A stretch of DNA of 17,454 nucleotides from Pseudomonadota bacterium (GTDB lineage Bacteria; Pseudomonadota; Alphaproteobacteria; RF32; CAG-239), in NCBI GenBank assembly GCA_021617435.1, contig JAJWCP010000013.1, forward strand, positions 1-17,454. Direction: 5' to 3'. This document shows positions 1 to 7,039 of the stretch, piece after piece; positions within the stretch are counted from its first letter, which is position 1, and each line of letters starts with the position of its first letter. Both the position numbers and the translations under genes were made by a program. The notes below the pieces were generated by a model. That model searched no databases. It was not told the DNA's origin and saw only the letters and a program-made list of their open reading frames with translations.

Positions 1-45
1 CCTCGTTATGATGCTCATCATAAGCTTATTGGAGGTCATATTAAA

Positions 46-267
46 ATGACAGTTTCTTATTGTGGTGGTGGCGGTGGTTCAAGCAAAGAATTAAGTAATG
101 ATGTTTCTGTTGAGCAATGGAAAGCGTTTGTAAATAAAGCGGTTGAAATTGAACAACGCAAACAATGTGAAAAGCAAGCGGTTGAGGAGGCTGAAAAGCA
201 ACCAGTAAAAACGCAAATGGACAATGTTTTAGATAATTTTTTGAGAAATAAAGGGCTTGATAAATAA
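46..267 (+). CDS. Small Cys-Gly5 / helical protein, unknown function, possibly the 3' end of a longer gene
   Basis: I do not recognise this 73-residue product. It starts MTVSYC followed by five glycines and two serines, then becomes a charged, Lys/Glu/Gln-rich helix (about residues 14-60) that could form a coiled coil. There is no membrane segment, and the Cys context is not a convincing lipobox. A GGAGG at 31-35 lies 10 bases before the ATG at 46, which supports this start. However, the same frame is open to the first base of the window, so the ATG could be internal to a longer gene, with GGAGG merely encoding Gly-Gly. It is followed after 50 bases by the DHH-like gene on the same strand, with no terminator between, so the two are probably co-transcribed. 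Presence of a coding region is fairly likely; the start is uncertain. Confidence 0.55.
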   Translation: MTVSYCGGGGGSSKELSNDVSVEQWKAFVNKAVEIEQRKQCEKQAVEEAEKQPVKTQMDNVLDNFLRNKGLDK

Positions 268-317
268 ACATACGCTATATTTAAAGTTTTTATTTAATTT
301 TATAAAGGAGAAAATAA

Positions 318-1358
318 ATGAATAAAGAAAATTTACATTTCTTTTTAGGTGGAAATGATTTGGAAATGCAGGCAATTAAACAAGTTTTGGATAAAGCCGG
401 AGTTTCATATTCAGATGCTAATCTGTCATGGGGAACAACTACTGCCGCGTATAATAAAAAAATAGGCAATGTAGAAGGTTGGGGTAAAAATCGTAAAGCG
501 TATGATGCTGAAAAACACGAAATTGGTAAAATTGTGTCTAAGAAAAATGTGGAAGGCGTTGATTTTGATGTTGTTGTAGATGATAAAGATAAAGTAATCG
601 GCATTGTTAACGGTTCAGAAATTAAAGAACTTGGCGCCGGTGAAATTGCAAAAGTTGCTGAAGAAGGCAAAACTCCGGTTGTTATTGAGCTTACAGATGT
701 TTCTCCTTATACAAAATTACCTGAAAATACAGTTGTTGTTGATCATCATGGAAGTAAGTCGCAAAACAAAGCCTCTATTTTACAAGTTTGTGATTTATTA
801 GGTATTAAAGCAACCAGAGATATGCAACTGGTAGCTGCTAATGACAGTGGTTATATTCCGGCAATGCTTGAAATAGGCGCAACCAAAGAAGAAGTTGATA
901 AAATTCGTTTAGCCGACCGCAAATGTCAGGGAATTAAAGATGAAGAGGAAAAACAGGCAGAGGAAGCGCTTAAAAAAATGGTTAAAGTTCCTTTTGGTGA
1001 AGATGAGCTTATTATGGTAAAATTGCCCCATAGCCGAACAGCTACTGTTGCAGATCGCTTGTTTGAAAAAGATAAGCCGCAAAATTTGGCAATTTTGAGT
1101 GCTGATGGCGAAATCAACTACTATGGACATGGTGATATTTGCGAAAAATTAACCAAGGAATTTGGCGGTTGGAGCGGTGGTGCCGGATATGGCAAAGCTG
1201 ACGGTTCGGGTTATTGGGGAGCAGGTGGCGCTGATGCTAAAAAAGTGTTTAGAGCCATTATTGATATGAATCAAGAGAGGACAAAAATGTCAGCTGAAAA
1301 TTCGCATACTGCCGCTTTGGCATTAAACAAATTTATGCAAGATAAGACTAACGGATAA
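318..1358 (+). CDS. DHH-family phosphoesterase-like protein
   Basis: A 346-residue protein resembling the DHH phosphoesterase superfamily (RecJ, NrnA and relatives), whose members hydrolyse phosphodiester bonds in oligonucleotides or cyclic dinucleotides using metal ions. Seen directly: an N-terminal GGNDLEM (residues 11-17) where the family usually has a His/Asp metal motif; acidic residues E124 and D127; the signature VVVDHHG with D142-H143-H144; AANDSGYIP with D176; and a Gly-rich loop at about 283-304 like the substrate loop of the DHHA1 domain. An insert of about 70 residues separates the N-terminal motif from the DHH core. The last 25 residues form an extra charged tail. There is no signal peptide, so it is probably cytoplasmic. 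The start is set by AAAGGAG 7 bases before the ATG. Substrate cannot be told from sequence. It stands alone, not fused to RecJ, CBS or tRNA nucleotidyltransferase domains. Confidence 0.75.
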   Translation: MNKENLHFFLGGNDLEMQAIKQVLDKAGVSYSDANLSWGTTTAAYNKKIGNVEGWGKNRKAYDAEKHEIGKIVSKKNVEGVDFDVVVDDKDKVIGIVNGSEIKELGAGEIAKVAEEGKTPVVIELTDVSPYTKLPENTVVVDHHGSKSQNKASILQVCDLLGIKATRDMQLVAANDSGYIPAMLEIGATKEEVDKIRLADRKCQGIKDEEEKQAEEALKKMVKVPFGEDELIMVKLPHSRTATVADRLFEKDKPQNLAILSADGEINYYGHGDICEKLTKEFGGWSGGAGYGKADGSGYWGAGGADAKKVFRAIIDMNQERTKMSAENSHTAALALNKFMQDKTNG

Positions 1359-1384
1359 AAATAATTTAATTTTGTCATTGTTAT

Positions 1385-1401
1385 CTTTTATTGAATAAAA
1401 G
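1385..1401. repeat. 17-bp AT-rich palindrome between the DHH gene and the 1095-residue gene
   Basis: CTTTTATT, a central G, then AATAAAAG form perfect 8-bp arms. It lies in the 96-base gap between the two genes. It has no GC-rich stem or T-run, so it is a poor intrinsic terminator. A dimeric regulator site is possible; chance in AT-rich DNA is equally possible. Confidence 0.3.
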
Positions 1402-1454
1402 CATAGCCATAGAAAAACTAGAATCTGTCTTAAAAAAACAGTTAGGAGAGAAAA

Positions 1455-4400
1455 ATGGGATGGTGGAGAAGATTAAGTCCAGAAAAAAAGGCGGAATGTG
1501 TTATATCCTGGCGGCAACAGGTTAAAAACACATACGCAGATCTTATTAGTAAAAATGAGGTTTCTATTGATTGGGACAAATTTAAACTTGATGATTTGTC
1601 CGATAAAAAAGATTTTTTTAATAAATTATTTTCTTTGGCATCTTCTTCACTTGATGATAAATCGTATTTTTTAGATTTTGGCGTAAGTAGAAATATTTTG
1701 GAAGCTAATGAAGAAATAAATCTGCAAAGCGAAGTCCCTCCTGACAGTGGAGATTTTCCGCCTGTTGAAATAAAAACTTATTATAAGGGTGCTTATGGCT
1801 ATGATTTCTATACTAATACGGATATTTTAAAATCTCATAATTTGGCAATGCCGATTATTAACCATTATTTTTATGATGCTGATTTATCAGATCCGAAAGT
1901 GTTGGATACCTTAAACTGTTTAAAAGAATTCTTTCCTGAAACGCTATCAATGCTAATACGCGATGAATATCGCACACAAAGTATTACTTTAGAACGTCTC
2001 AAACAAATCAATACCCATGTCTGTGGCGAAAATGTGCTTTACCACAGATCATTTGAAGAGTATCAAAAATGGAAAGATACCATTAGCGTTGAGGCTCAAT
2101 TAAAAGAAATAGATCATTATTTATCAACAGATGAAACATTAAAGGATGATGATATTAAAGTTCTGCAAGCAGATTATATGGAAATAACCGGTAAGGAATT
2201 GACACTTCTTAGTAATGGCAAAGATCGCGAAACAAATATGTTGGATATTATTAGTTCGGGGAGGTATTTAATCCCAAGTAATGATACCTGTCGGGCTCTA
2301 ATCCAATATCCGGGCACAATGGACTATATTAAAAATACCTCGGATGTAAAAAAATTGACAAGGCTTTATGAGGTGTTAATACAAAATCAAACTATTAATT
2401 CTGAGCTATGTAACCAAATTTGCCGTCAAACCGGTACTAAATTGTTTGATTCATACCTTGAGCGTGGTGTAAAATTTCCGGCTTTACTATATTTTTATCA
2501 AAAAAATATGCTGAGTGACGAGCAAACAAAAGAGCTGAAAAAGGAATACTCTTTTATAATGAGAAATGAAAAAATAAAAGATATTTTTTATCAAAAAGGC
2601 GATATGCCATGTAATATTAAAAAATTGCCATTTTTAATCAAATATGATTATTTTACTGAAAAGGACATGGCAAAAGTTCCGGTATTAACGTTTAGTTCGG
2701 ATCAAGAAAAAGCTCATGTTATTGCAAGACTATCCGGATGTTCAGAAACAGCAGAACAAGAGAAAATTGTGACTCACTATTTGAAACCATATATGCCCCT
2801 TGATTTTAATTTTGTGATTAAGAATCTAGCTGACGATTGTGGGTTATTTGTGGAATATATGAGTAAAAATCTAAACCAGTATTCTCTTGATGCTCAATCG
2901 GCAAGCGCATGCGCAATATTTATTATGAAGAATTATGACCATGCTCATACTCACTCATCCGATAGGCTTTTGTTAAATTTTATAGATAATATGAATCTGA
3001 AAGATTATATTGCCAATGATGGCAATATTGAAGTCTTGGGAAATTTTTTAAGTGTGCACAAAGATAAAATTAAAAATTTTGACAAGATGATGGATGAAAT
3101 TGTTCGGCTCAAACCTCAAAATATAAGCTCATTGCCGTTTGCCATTGAGCTTGCTAACAGAGGGTATAAGTCTGCGTCTCCCGAAACGCTTATATCATAT
3201 TATAGAAAAATGATTACTGTTGCTCCTGTATCTAATCCGGAAATTTATAATTTTGAAAAAGTTTTTTTACAAGATGCTCCATATCAACATTCATCCGGTT
3301 CTCATACCACGTTTTTGAATGAAATGCTTTGGTATGGGAAAAAACAAGGCGTGGTAATGGCCTTAAATAACGGCGCCAGCCCATTTACTAAAGCCGGTTT
3401 CTTTAGAGATAAGTTTACAGCAATGCCGTTTAATATGTTTTTTAATCGTGAACTAAAAAACGGGAATGAGGCAGATTTACAAAATTTTATGATATATATT
3501 GCTTCACATCTTAACGAAAAGAAAACTTTGTCAAATATTTGGATTTCTTTAGGCAAAACTTTAAGGGAAAAGCCTGAAGTTAAATCAATTATAAGCGCCT
3601 GTGAAAAGGCTTTTGATGATTCGCTAAAAGAGCGTAAAATTACCGAACACATCAAAAAAGAAGAAGAACGAAAAGCGAAGCATCAAGAAGATTTGTGTAA
3701 GTTACAAAAAGATGTAGTAAAGACCGTTGGAGATTGCATTTTAATTGCTGATGAGCGAGATTTGAAAAATGCGATTACTGATTATATAGAGGCTAACAAA
3801 AACTCTCTTCCTTTTATGCCAAACACTGATGAATTAAAAGGTATTTATGCGGGATTATGTGAGGAAAAGGAACGCAAAATTGCCGAACAACAACGTCTTG
3901 AGGCTCAACAAATAGAAAAACATAAACAAGAATTGGCTAAATTGCAAAACAAAATTCAGGATTCCTTTGATAAGGAATTTATTATGCTTTCCGATTCTGA
4001 TATTACACAAAAGATGGTAGATTATATGAAAGAAAATAAAGAAAATCTTTCTTTTCAACCTAACAAAGAGGAACTTGAACTTATTCGGAAGAATTTAATA
4101 GAAAAGAAAGAAGAAAAAATTGCTGCGCAAAAATGGCAAGATAAAACGGCAACAAAGGCAATCTTTGAAGATGTTAACGGATGTATTTTAAGTTATGGTC
4201 GTAAAAATCAATATGAATTACCTACTGATGAGATGGTAAAAAAAGGTATTGCCGAATTTCTAGAATATCAGGCTAATAATCCGGCTTATGCACGTGTAGC
4301 TGACGCAACAGAAAAAGAAGTAATTTTATTGTTGCAAAAAGCAAGATTAAAAGAACAAATAGCAGATAAAAAATTTAATAAAATTGCAGCAAAAGCTTTT

Positions 4401-4742
4401 GAAAACTTTTTTAATAGTGCGGAAAGCGGTGTACATGGCGAGGCTTTTTTTGAATCTGTCGGGAAAGATAGACGTGCCGCTGCTTATAACTCTATAACCA
4501 ATCAAGTGTTGGAAAAGTTAGAATTGTTGGATAATGGGAATGGTGCTTTGCCGGCTATTCAAGTATGCATTCGTTGCAGATATGGTCAAAAAGTGGTTGA
4601 TTTTGAGAGAAATGATTTCCAAAATGATAGTTATAGCGAATGTACTTCTCAAGAAACAAAGTCATCAGTTAGTGCAAAAGAGCCAACTATAGAAAATCTG
4701 GCAGCACTTTGGGGAGCTAATCTTAATAGTTTGAAAAAATAA
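1455..4742 (+). CDS. Very large protein of unknown function with three C-terminal repeats and coiled coil
   Basis: A 1095-residue protein I cannot assign. It begins MGWWRRLSPEKK after AGGAG with a 6-base gap, so the start is well supported. There is no signal peptide or clear membrane span; it is probably cytosolic and largely helical. Residues about 280-700 look like an irregular alpha-solenoid, with an ankyrin-like stretch at about 624-665 (V..ALNNGASPF). From about 730 to 975 a charged Lys/Glu/Gln-rich region contains three divergent copies of a unit of about 75 residues (near 744-816, 825-892 and 893-975). Each has a helix, a D...DY/EF helix, an N/P-containing turn and a Glu/Lys linker. 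The C-terminus is Ser/Thr-rich after a VCIRCRYG segment. No catalytic motif is visible. Such proteins can be scaffolds or secreted effectors, but neither is shown here. It follows the DHH-like gene in the same AT-rich region. Confidence 0.85.
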   Translation: MGWWRRLSPEKKAECVISWRQQVKNTYADLISKNEVSIDWDKFKLDDLSDKKDFFNKLFSLASSSLDDKSYFLDFGVSRNILEANEEINLQSEVPPDSGDFPPVEIKTYYKGAYGYDFYTNTDILKSHNLAMPIINHYFYDADLSDPKVLDTLNCLKEFFPETLSMLIRDEYRTQSITLERLKQINTHVCGENVLYHRSFEEYQKWKDTISVEAQLKEIDHYLSTDETLKDDDIKVLQADYMEITGKELTLLSNGKDRETNMLDIISSGRYLIPSNDTCRALIQYPGTMDYIKNTSDVKKLTRLYEVLIQNQTINSELCNQICRQTGTKLFDSYLERGVKFPALLYFYQKNMLSDEQTKELKKEYSFIMRNEKIKDIFYQKGDMPCNIKKLPFLIKYDYFTEKDMAKVPVLTFSSDQEKAHVIARLSGCSETAEQEKIVTHYLKPYMPLDFNFVIKNLADDCGLFVEYMSKNLNQYSLDAQSASACAIFIMKNYDHAHTHSSDRLLLNFIDNMNLKDYIANDGNIEVLGNFLSVHKDKIKNFDKMMDEIVRLKPQNISSLPFAIELANRGYKSASPETLISYYRKMITVAPVSNPEIYNFEKVFLQDAPYQHSSGSHTTFLNEMLWYGKKQGVVMALNNGASPFTKAGFFRDKFTAMPFNMFFNRELKNGNEADLQNFMIYIASHLNEKKTLSNIWISLGKTLREKPEVKSIISACEKAFDDSLKERKITEHIKKEEERKAKHQEDLCKLQKDVVKTVGDCILIADERDLKNAITDYIEANKNSLPFMPNTDELKGIYAGLCEEKERKIAEQQRLEAQQIEKHKQELAKLQNKIQDSFDKEFIMLSDSDITQKMVDYMKENKENLSFQPNKEELELIRKNLIEKKEEKIAAQKWQDKTATKAIFEDVNGCILSYGRKNQYELPTDEMVKKGIAEFLEYQANNPAYARVADATEKEVILLLQKARLKEQIADKKFNKIAAKAFENFFNSAESGVHGEAFFESVGKDRRAAAYNSITNQVLEKLELLDNGNGALPAIQVCIRCRYGQKVVDFERNDFQNDSYSECTSQETKSSVSAKEPTIENLAALWGANLNSLKK

Positions 4743-4873
4743 TATGCGGTTGGCAAAAATTGTAATTAAATAGCGGTTTTTGTTGAAAAATAAACGCGAC
4801 AATGCGATGCTTCGTATTTATCGCAAGCATTATTTATGTCATTTATACTTAAATTACGCAAGCATTAAATTTC

Positions 4874-4893
4874 CTCAAATTATTACATTTGAG
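4874..4893. repeat. 7-bp inverted repeat, possible hairpin or operator
   Basis: CTCAAAT, a TATTAC loop, then ATTTGAG: a perfect 7-bp stem in the 213-base gap between the 1095-residue gene and the minus-strand terminator. It is too AT-rich to be a convincing terminator for the plus-strand gene, although a run of seven T starts about 17 bases downstream. Nearby, the 10-mer CGCAAGCATT occurs twice (4822-4831 and 4858-4867). No gene is supported between 4743 and 4955. Confidence 0.3.
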
Positions 4894-4955
4894 AAGATTT
4901 TAGCTCGCATTTTTTTGCAATATTTACGAGTCTGTGTTGTGCATAAGTTGCAGGC

Positions 4956-4982
4956 AAAAAAATCCGCCGTGTCGGCGGCGGA
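4956..4982 (-). terminator. Intrinsic terminator of the minus-strand operon
   Basis: Read on the minus strand, TCCGCCG (4982-4976) pairs perfectly with CGGCGGA (4969-4963) across a 6-base loop, followed directly by seven T (4962-4956). A register using a 3-base loop is also possible because of the CGG triplets. It lies 27 bases beyond the stop of the 137-residue minus-strand gene. Confidence 0.88.
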
Positions 4983-5008
4983 TGTATAGTTGCGACTTAA
5001 CATTAAAA

Positions 5009-5422
5009 TCAGGCGACCAATTTTGCAAACGAGTGAATAGCCTCTCGCTGCATTTCTTTTAATTTGTCTTCACCTAAAGTCTTTTTAAGGTTTTCAACGT
5101 ATTTTTGCATTTCGGCCTCATAAGTATCGGCTCCCGGAATTTCATCAACAATTCGGACTGTGATGTCATAAGCCTGCGTAATTTCATCGTTAAATTCTTC
5201 GGCAATGGTTACATATTTGCTTTTTAAGATTTTTTTACGAATAACCGGCGCAATTTTGCTTAACAAATAAAACTGTTTGTCGTTACGGTTTAAAATTATT
5301 TGGTTGCGACCGTCATAAACAACTTCGCCCCTGAAAACGTGGTCGGCGTTCATTTCAATTTTAATAATAACCCCGATTTTATCAAAGAAAAAACTTGCCG
5401 GTAAAGGCGCAATGTCTTCCAT
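5009..5422 (-). CDS. Conserved-looking 137-residue protein, function unknown
   Basis: Not recognised. The N-terminal two thirds (residues about 10-95) alternates short hydrophobic strands with charged residues (IGVIIKIEM, EVVYDGRNQIIL, YDITVRIVDEIP), suggesting a small beta-rich domain. Residues about 100-137 are a Lys/Glu helix ending FAKLVA. There is no signal peptide or membrane span. The start follows AGGAG with a 6-base gap. The upstream 57-residue gene's TAG overlaps that ribosome binding site, so the two are probably translationally coupled and share one promoter. A strong terminator follows the stop. The operon is divergent from xseA, which gives no functional clue by itself. Confidence 0.8.
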   Translation of the reverse strand: MEDIAPLPASFFFDKIGVIIKIEMNADHVFRGEVVYDGRNQIILNRNDKQFYLLSKIAPVIRKKILKSKYVTIAEEFNDEITQAYDITVRIVDEIPGADTYEAEMQKYVENLKKTLGEDKLKEMQREAIHSFAKLVA

Positions 5423-5431
5423 ATTAATCTC

Positions 5432-5605
5432 CTATTCGCGGGAATTGCCTTTAGAATTAAACAGACCTTCTTTGGCTTCATCAGCTTTTGATACAAAAAA
5501 GGCCGCTAAATCAAAACTTAAAAATTTGAATATGCTGAAAATAAAGCTCAATCTGCCGCCAACGGCCGCTTTGCTTAAAGGTTTTACCATGGGTGCTTTT
5601 GCCAT
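5432..5605 (-). CDS. 57-residue small protein with a hydrophobic middle, first gene of the minus-strand operon
   Basis: A short gene that standard length cut-offs miss. The product starts MAKAPMVKPLSKAAVGG. A hydrophobic Phe-rich stretch at about residues 19-38 contains FIFSIFKFL, and the protein ends in a charged tail (KADEAKEG...NSRE). This suggests a membrane-associated or amphipathic helix. Support for being real: AAGGAG lies 9 bases before the ATG, a plausible promoter lies upstream, and the TAG stop falls inside the AGGAG of the next gene, the usual spacing of a two-gene operon. I do not recognise a family. The plus-strand reading frame over the same bases is less likely because it has no ribosome binding site and runs into the divergent promoter. 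Confidence 0.7.
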   Translation of the reverse strand: MAKAPMVKPLSKAAVGGRLSFIFSIFKFLSFDLAAFFVSKADEAKEGLFNSKGNSRE

Positions 5606-5635
5606 TTTTTGATTCTCCTTTCAGATTTGATAAAT

Positions 5636-5664
5636 ATATTAAAAGCAAAGAGCCGTAATTGCAA
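5636..5664 (-). promoter_or_regulatory. Candidate promoter of the minus-strand operon
   Basis: On the minus strand TTGCAA (5664-5659), a 17-base spacer and TAATAT (5641-5636) make a sigma-70-like pair. Transcription would start near 5630, about 25 bases before the 57-residue gene's ATG. The -35 overlaps the left arm of the inverted repeat at 5660-5667. Confidence 0.4.
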
Positions 5665-5700
5665 TATCTTTTTTGTTGGTAAGGCATATAAAATATTGCA
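5660..5700. repeat. 8-bp inverted repeat in the divergent promoter region
   Basis: TGCAATAT (5660-5667) and ATATTGCA (5693-5700) are perfect inverted copies whose centres are 33 bases apart, about three helical turns. Each arm overlaps the candidate -35 of one of the two divergent promoters. This is a plausible operator for one regulator acting both ways; chance cannot be excluded. Confidence 0.4.
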
Positions 5701-5723
5701 TCTGTTAAGTTTGAGGCTACAAT
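5696..5723 (+). promoter_or_regulatory. Candidate xseA promoter
   Basis: TTGCAT (5696-5701), a 16-base spacer and TACAAT (5718-5723). Transcription would start near 5730, leaving only a minimal leader before the GAGG ribosome binding site at 5731-5734 and the ATG at 5741. The short leader lowers confidence. Confidence 0.35.
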
Positions 5724-5740
5724 GGGCTCAGAGGTTAAAA

Positions 5741-7039
5741 ATGGATATTGTTGAATATACAGTAAGTGAAATTTCGTTTGCCGTTAAGCGCTGCGTTGAA
5801 ACAACTTTTTCGGCAGTCAGGGTAAAAGGCGAGGTGTTTGGCGCCAAACGCGCGGACTCGGGGCACTGGTATTTGTCATTAAAAGACGAAAACGCTGTGT
5901 TGGCGGCGGTTTGTTGGCGCGGGGTGGCGGCTACGCTTCCGGTTAAAATTGAAGACGGGCTTGAAGTTGTCGCTACCGGAAAAATTACCACTTTTGCCGG
6001 AAAGTCATCTTATCAGCTGGTAATTGAGCGGCTAGAAGTTGCTGGTACCGGCGCATTGCTGAAGCTTTTGGAAGAGCGCAAACAACAGTTTTTGCGCGAG
6101 GGCTTGTTTGATACCGCGCATAAAAAACAAATTCCGTATTTGCCGCGGGTTATCGGGGTGGTGACCAGTCCGACCGGCGCGGTGATTCGCGATATTATTC
6201 ACCGGGTAAGCGATAGATTTCCGACCCGCATTATTGTTTGGCCGACTCCGGTGCAAGGCGAGGGGGCGGCAGATAAAATTGCGGCGGCGATTAAGGGCTT
6301 TAACAATCTGCCCGCAAACGGCGCAATTCCTAAGCCTGATGTTTTGATTGTGGCGCGCGGCGGCGGCAGTTTGGAAGACTTGTGGCCGTTTAATGAAGAA
6401 GCGGTTATCAGGGCGGTGTATGATTCTGAAATTCCGCTGATTTCTGCCGTTGGGCATGAAACCGACACAATGCTTATAGATTATGTTTCCGATTTGCGGG
6501 CGCCGACTCCGACCGGAGCCGCGGAGTTTGCCGTGCCGGTAAAAAGCGAGCTTATGCTGCAGCTTTCATCTCTCAACAACCGCCGGCTTAATGCAATTAG
6601 TCGGCTCCTTGGCGAATATAAGCAAATGGTTGAAGGCTTAGGGCGCGGGATTCCTAATTTGCAGCAGATTGTGCTGGAAAATCAGCAAAAATTAGACGAC
6701 AGATGCGAGCGGCTGATTGTGGCGGTTAAAAATTGTTTGAGCGCTAAAAAACAGCAACTTGATTTGCTAGGTTTAAAGCCTTATTACATTAATAATTTGC
6801 TTGATAAAAACCGCACGGCTTTAAAAAATTTGGCGGCGCGTATGGAAAGCGTCTCTGTTGAATCGGTGCTTAAACGCGGGTTTGCATGGGTTACCGACCG
6901 GCATTATAAAACCATGTATGACACAACGCATGCCAAACGCAGCGGCGAGCTTAATGTTAGGTTTATTGACGGAATTGTTAAAACAAAAGTGGTGGAAAAT
7001 CGTGATGCGCAACAGTTTGATTTATTTGATATTAAGTAG
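5741..7039 (+). CDS. xseA: Exodeoxyribonuclease VII large subunit
   Basis: The large, catalytic subunit of exonuclease VII, which with several XseB subunits degrades single-stranded DNA from both ends to oligonucleotides in the cytoplasm. It has 432 residues, close to the usual 400-460. Seen: the N-terminal OB-fold (about 1-100) with SGHWYLSLKDENA; the catalytic region with GVVTSPTGAVIRDI, the Gly-rich ARGGGSLEDLWPFNEE and SAVGHETD...DLRAPTPTGAAE; then a long helical coiled-coil region and a C-terminal RGFAWVTD segment. I chose the ATG at 5741 because the family's conserved N-terminus begins there and GAGGT lies 5 bases upstream. The frame is open further upstream to 5609, but that part crosses the divergent promoters and has no homology-like character. 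xseB is not in the window. The 3' end overlaps the next gene's start. Confidence 0.96.
   Translation: MDIVEYTVSEISFAVKRCVETTFSAVRVKGEVFGAKRADSGHWYLSLKDENAVLAAVCWRGVAATLPVKIEDGLEVVATGKITTFAGKSSYQLVIERLEVAGTGALLKLLEERKQQFLREGLFDTAHKKQIPYLPRVIGVVTSPTGAVIRDIIHRVSDRFPTRIIVWPTPVQGEGAADKIAAAIKGFNNLPANGAIPKPDVLIVARGGGSLEDLWPFNEEAVIRAVYDSEIPLISAVGHETDTMLIDYVSDLRAPTPTGAAEFAVPVKSELMLQLSSLNNRRLNAISRLLGEYKQMVEGLGRGIPNLQQIVLENQQKLDDRCERLIVAVKNCLSAKKQQLDLLGLKPYYINNLLDKNRTALKNLAARMESVSVESVLKRGFAWVTDRHYKTMYDTTHAKRSGELNVRFIDGIVKTKVVENRDAQQFDLFDIK

Noticed and set aside
4780..4989. 69-residue plus-strand open frame after the 1095-residue gene
   Set aside because: No ribosome binding site, unnatural composition, and it runs through the minus-strand terminator hairpin.
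5412..5612. 66-residue plus-strand open frame
   Set aside because: It is antisense to the 57-residue gene, which has a better ribosome binding site and operon context.
5609..5740. N-terminal extension of xseA by 44 residues
   Set aside because: The conserved XseA N-terminus begins at 5741 with a ribosome binding site; the extension covers the divergent promoter region.
6858..7004. Upstream extension of the M23 peptidase
   Set aside because: It lies wholly within xseA in another frame and would place 49 extra residues before a clean signal peptide.
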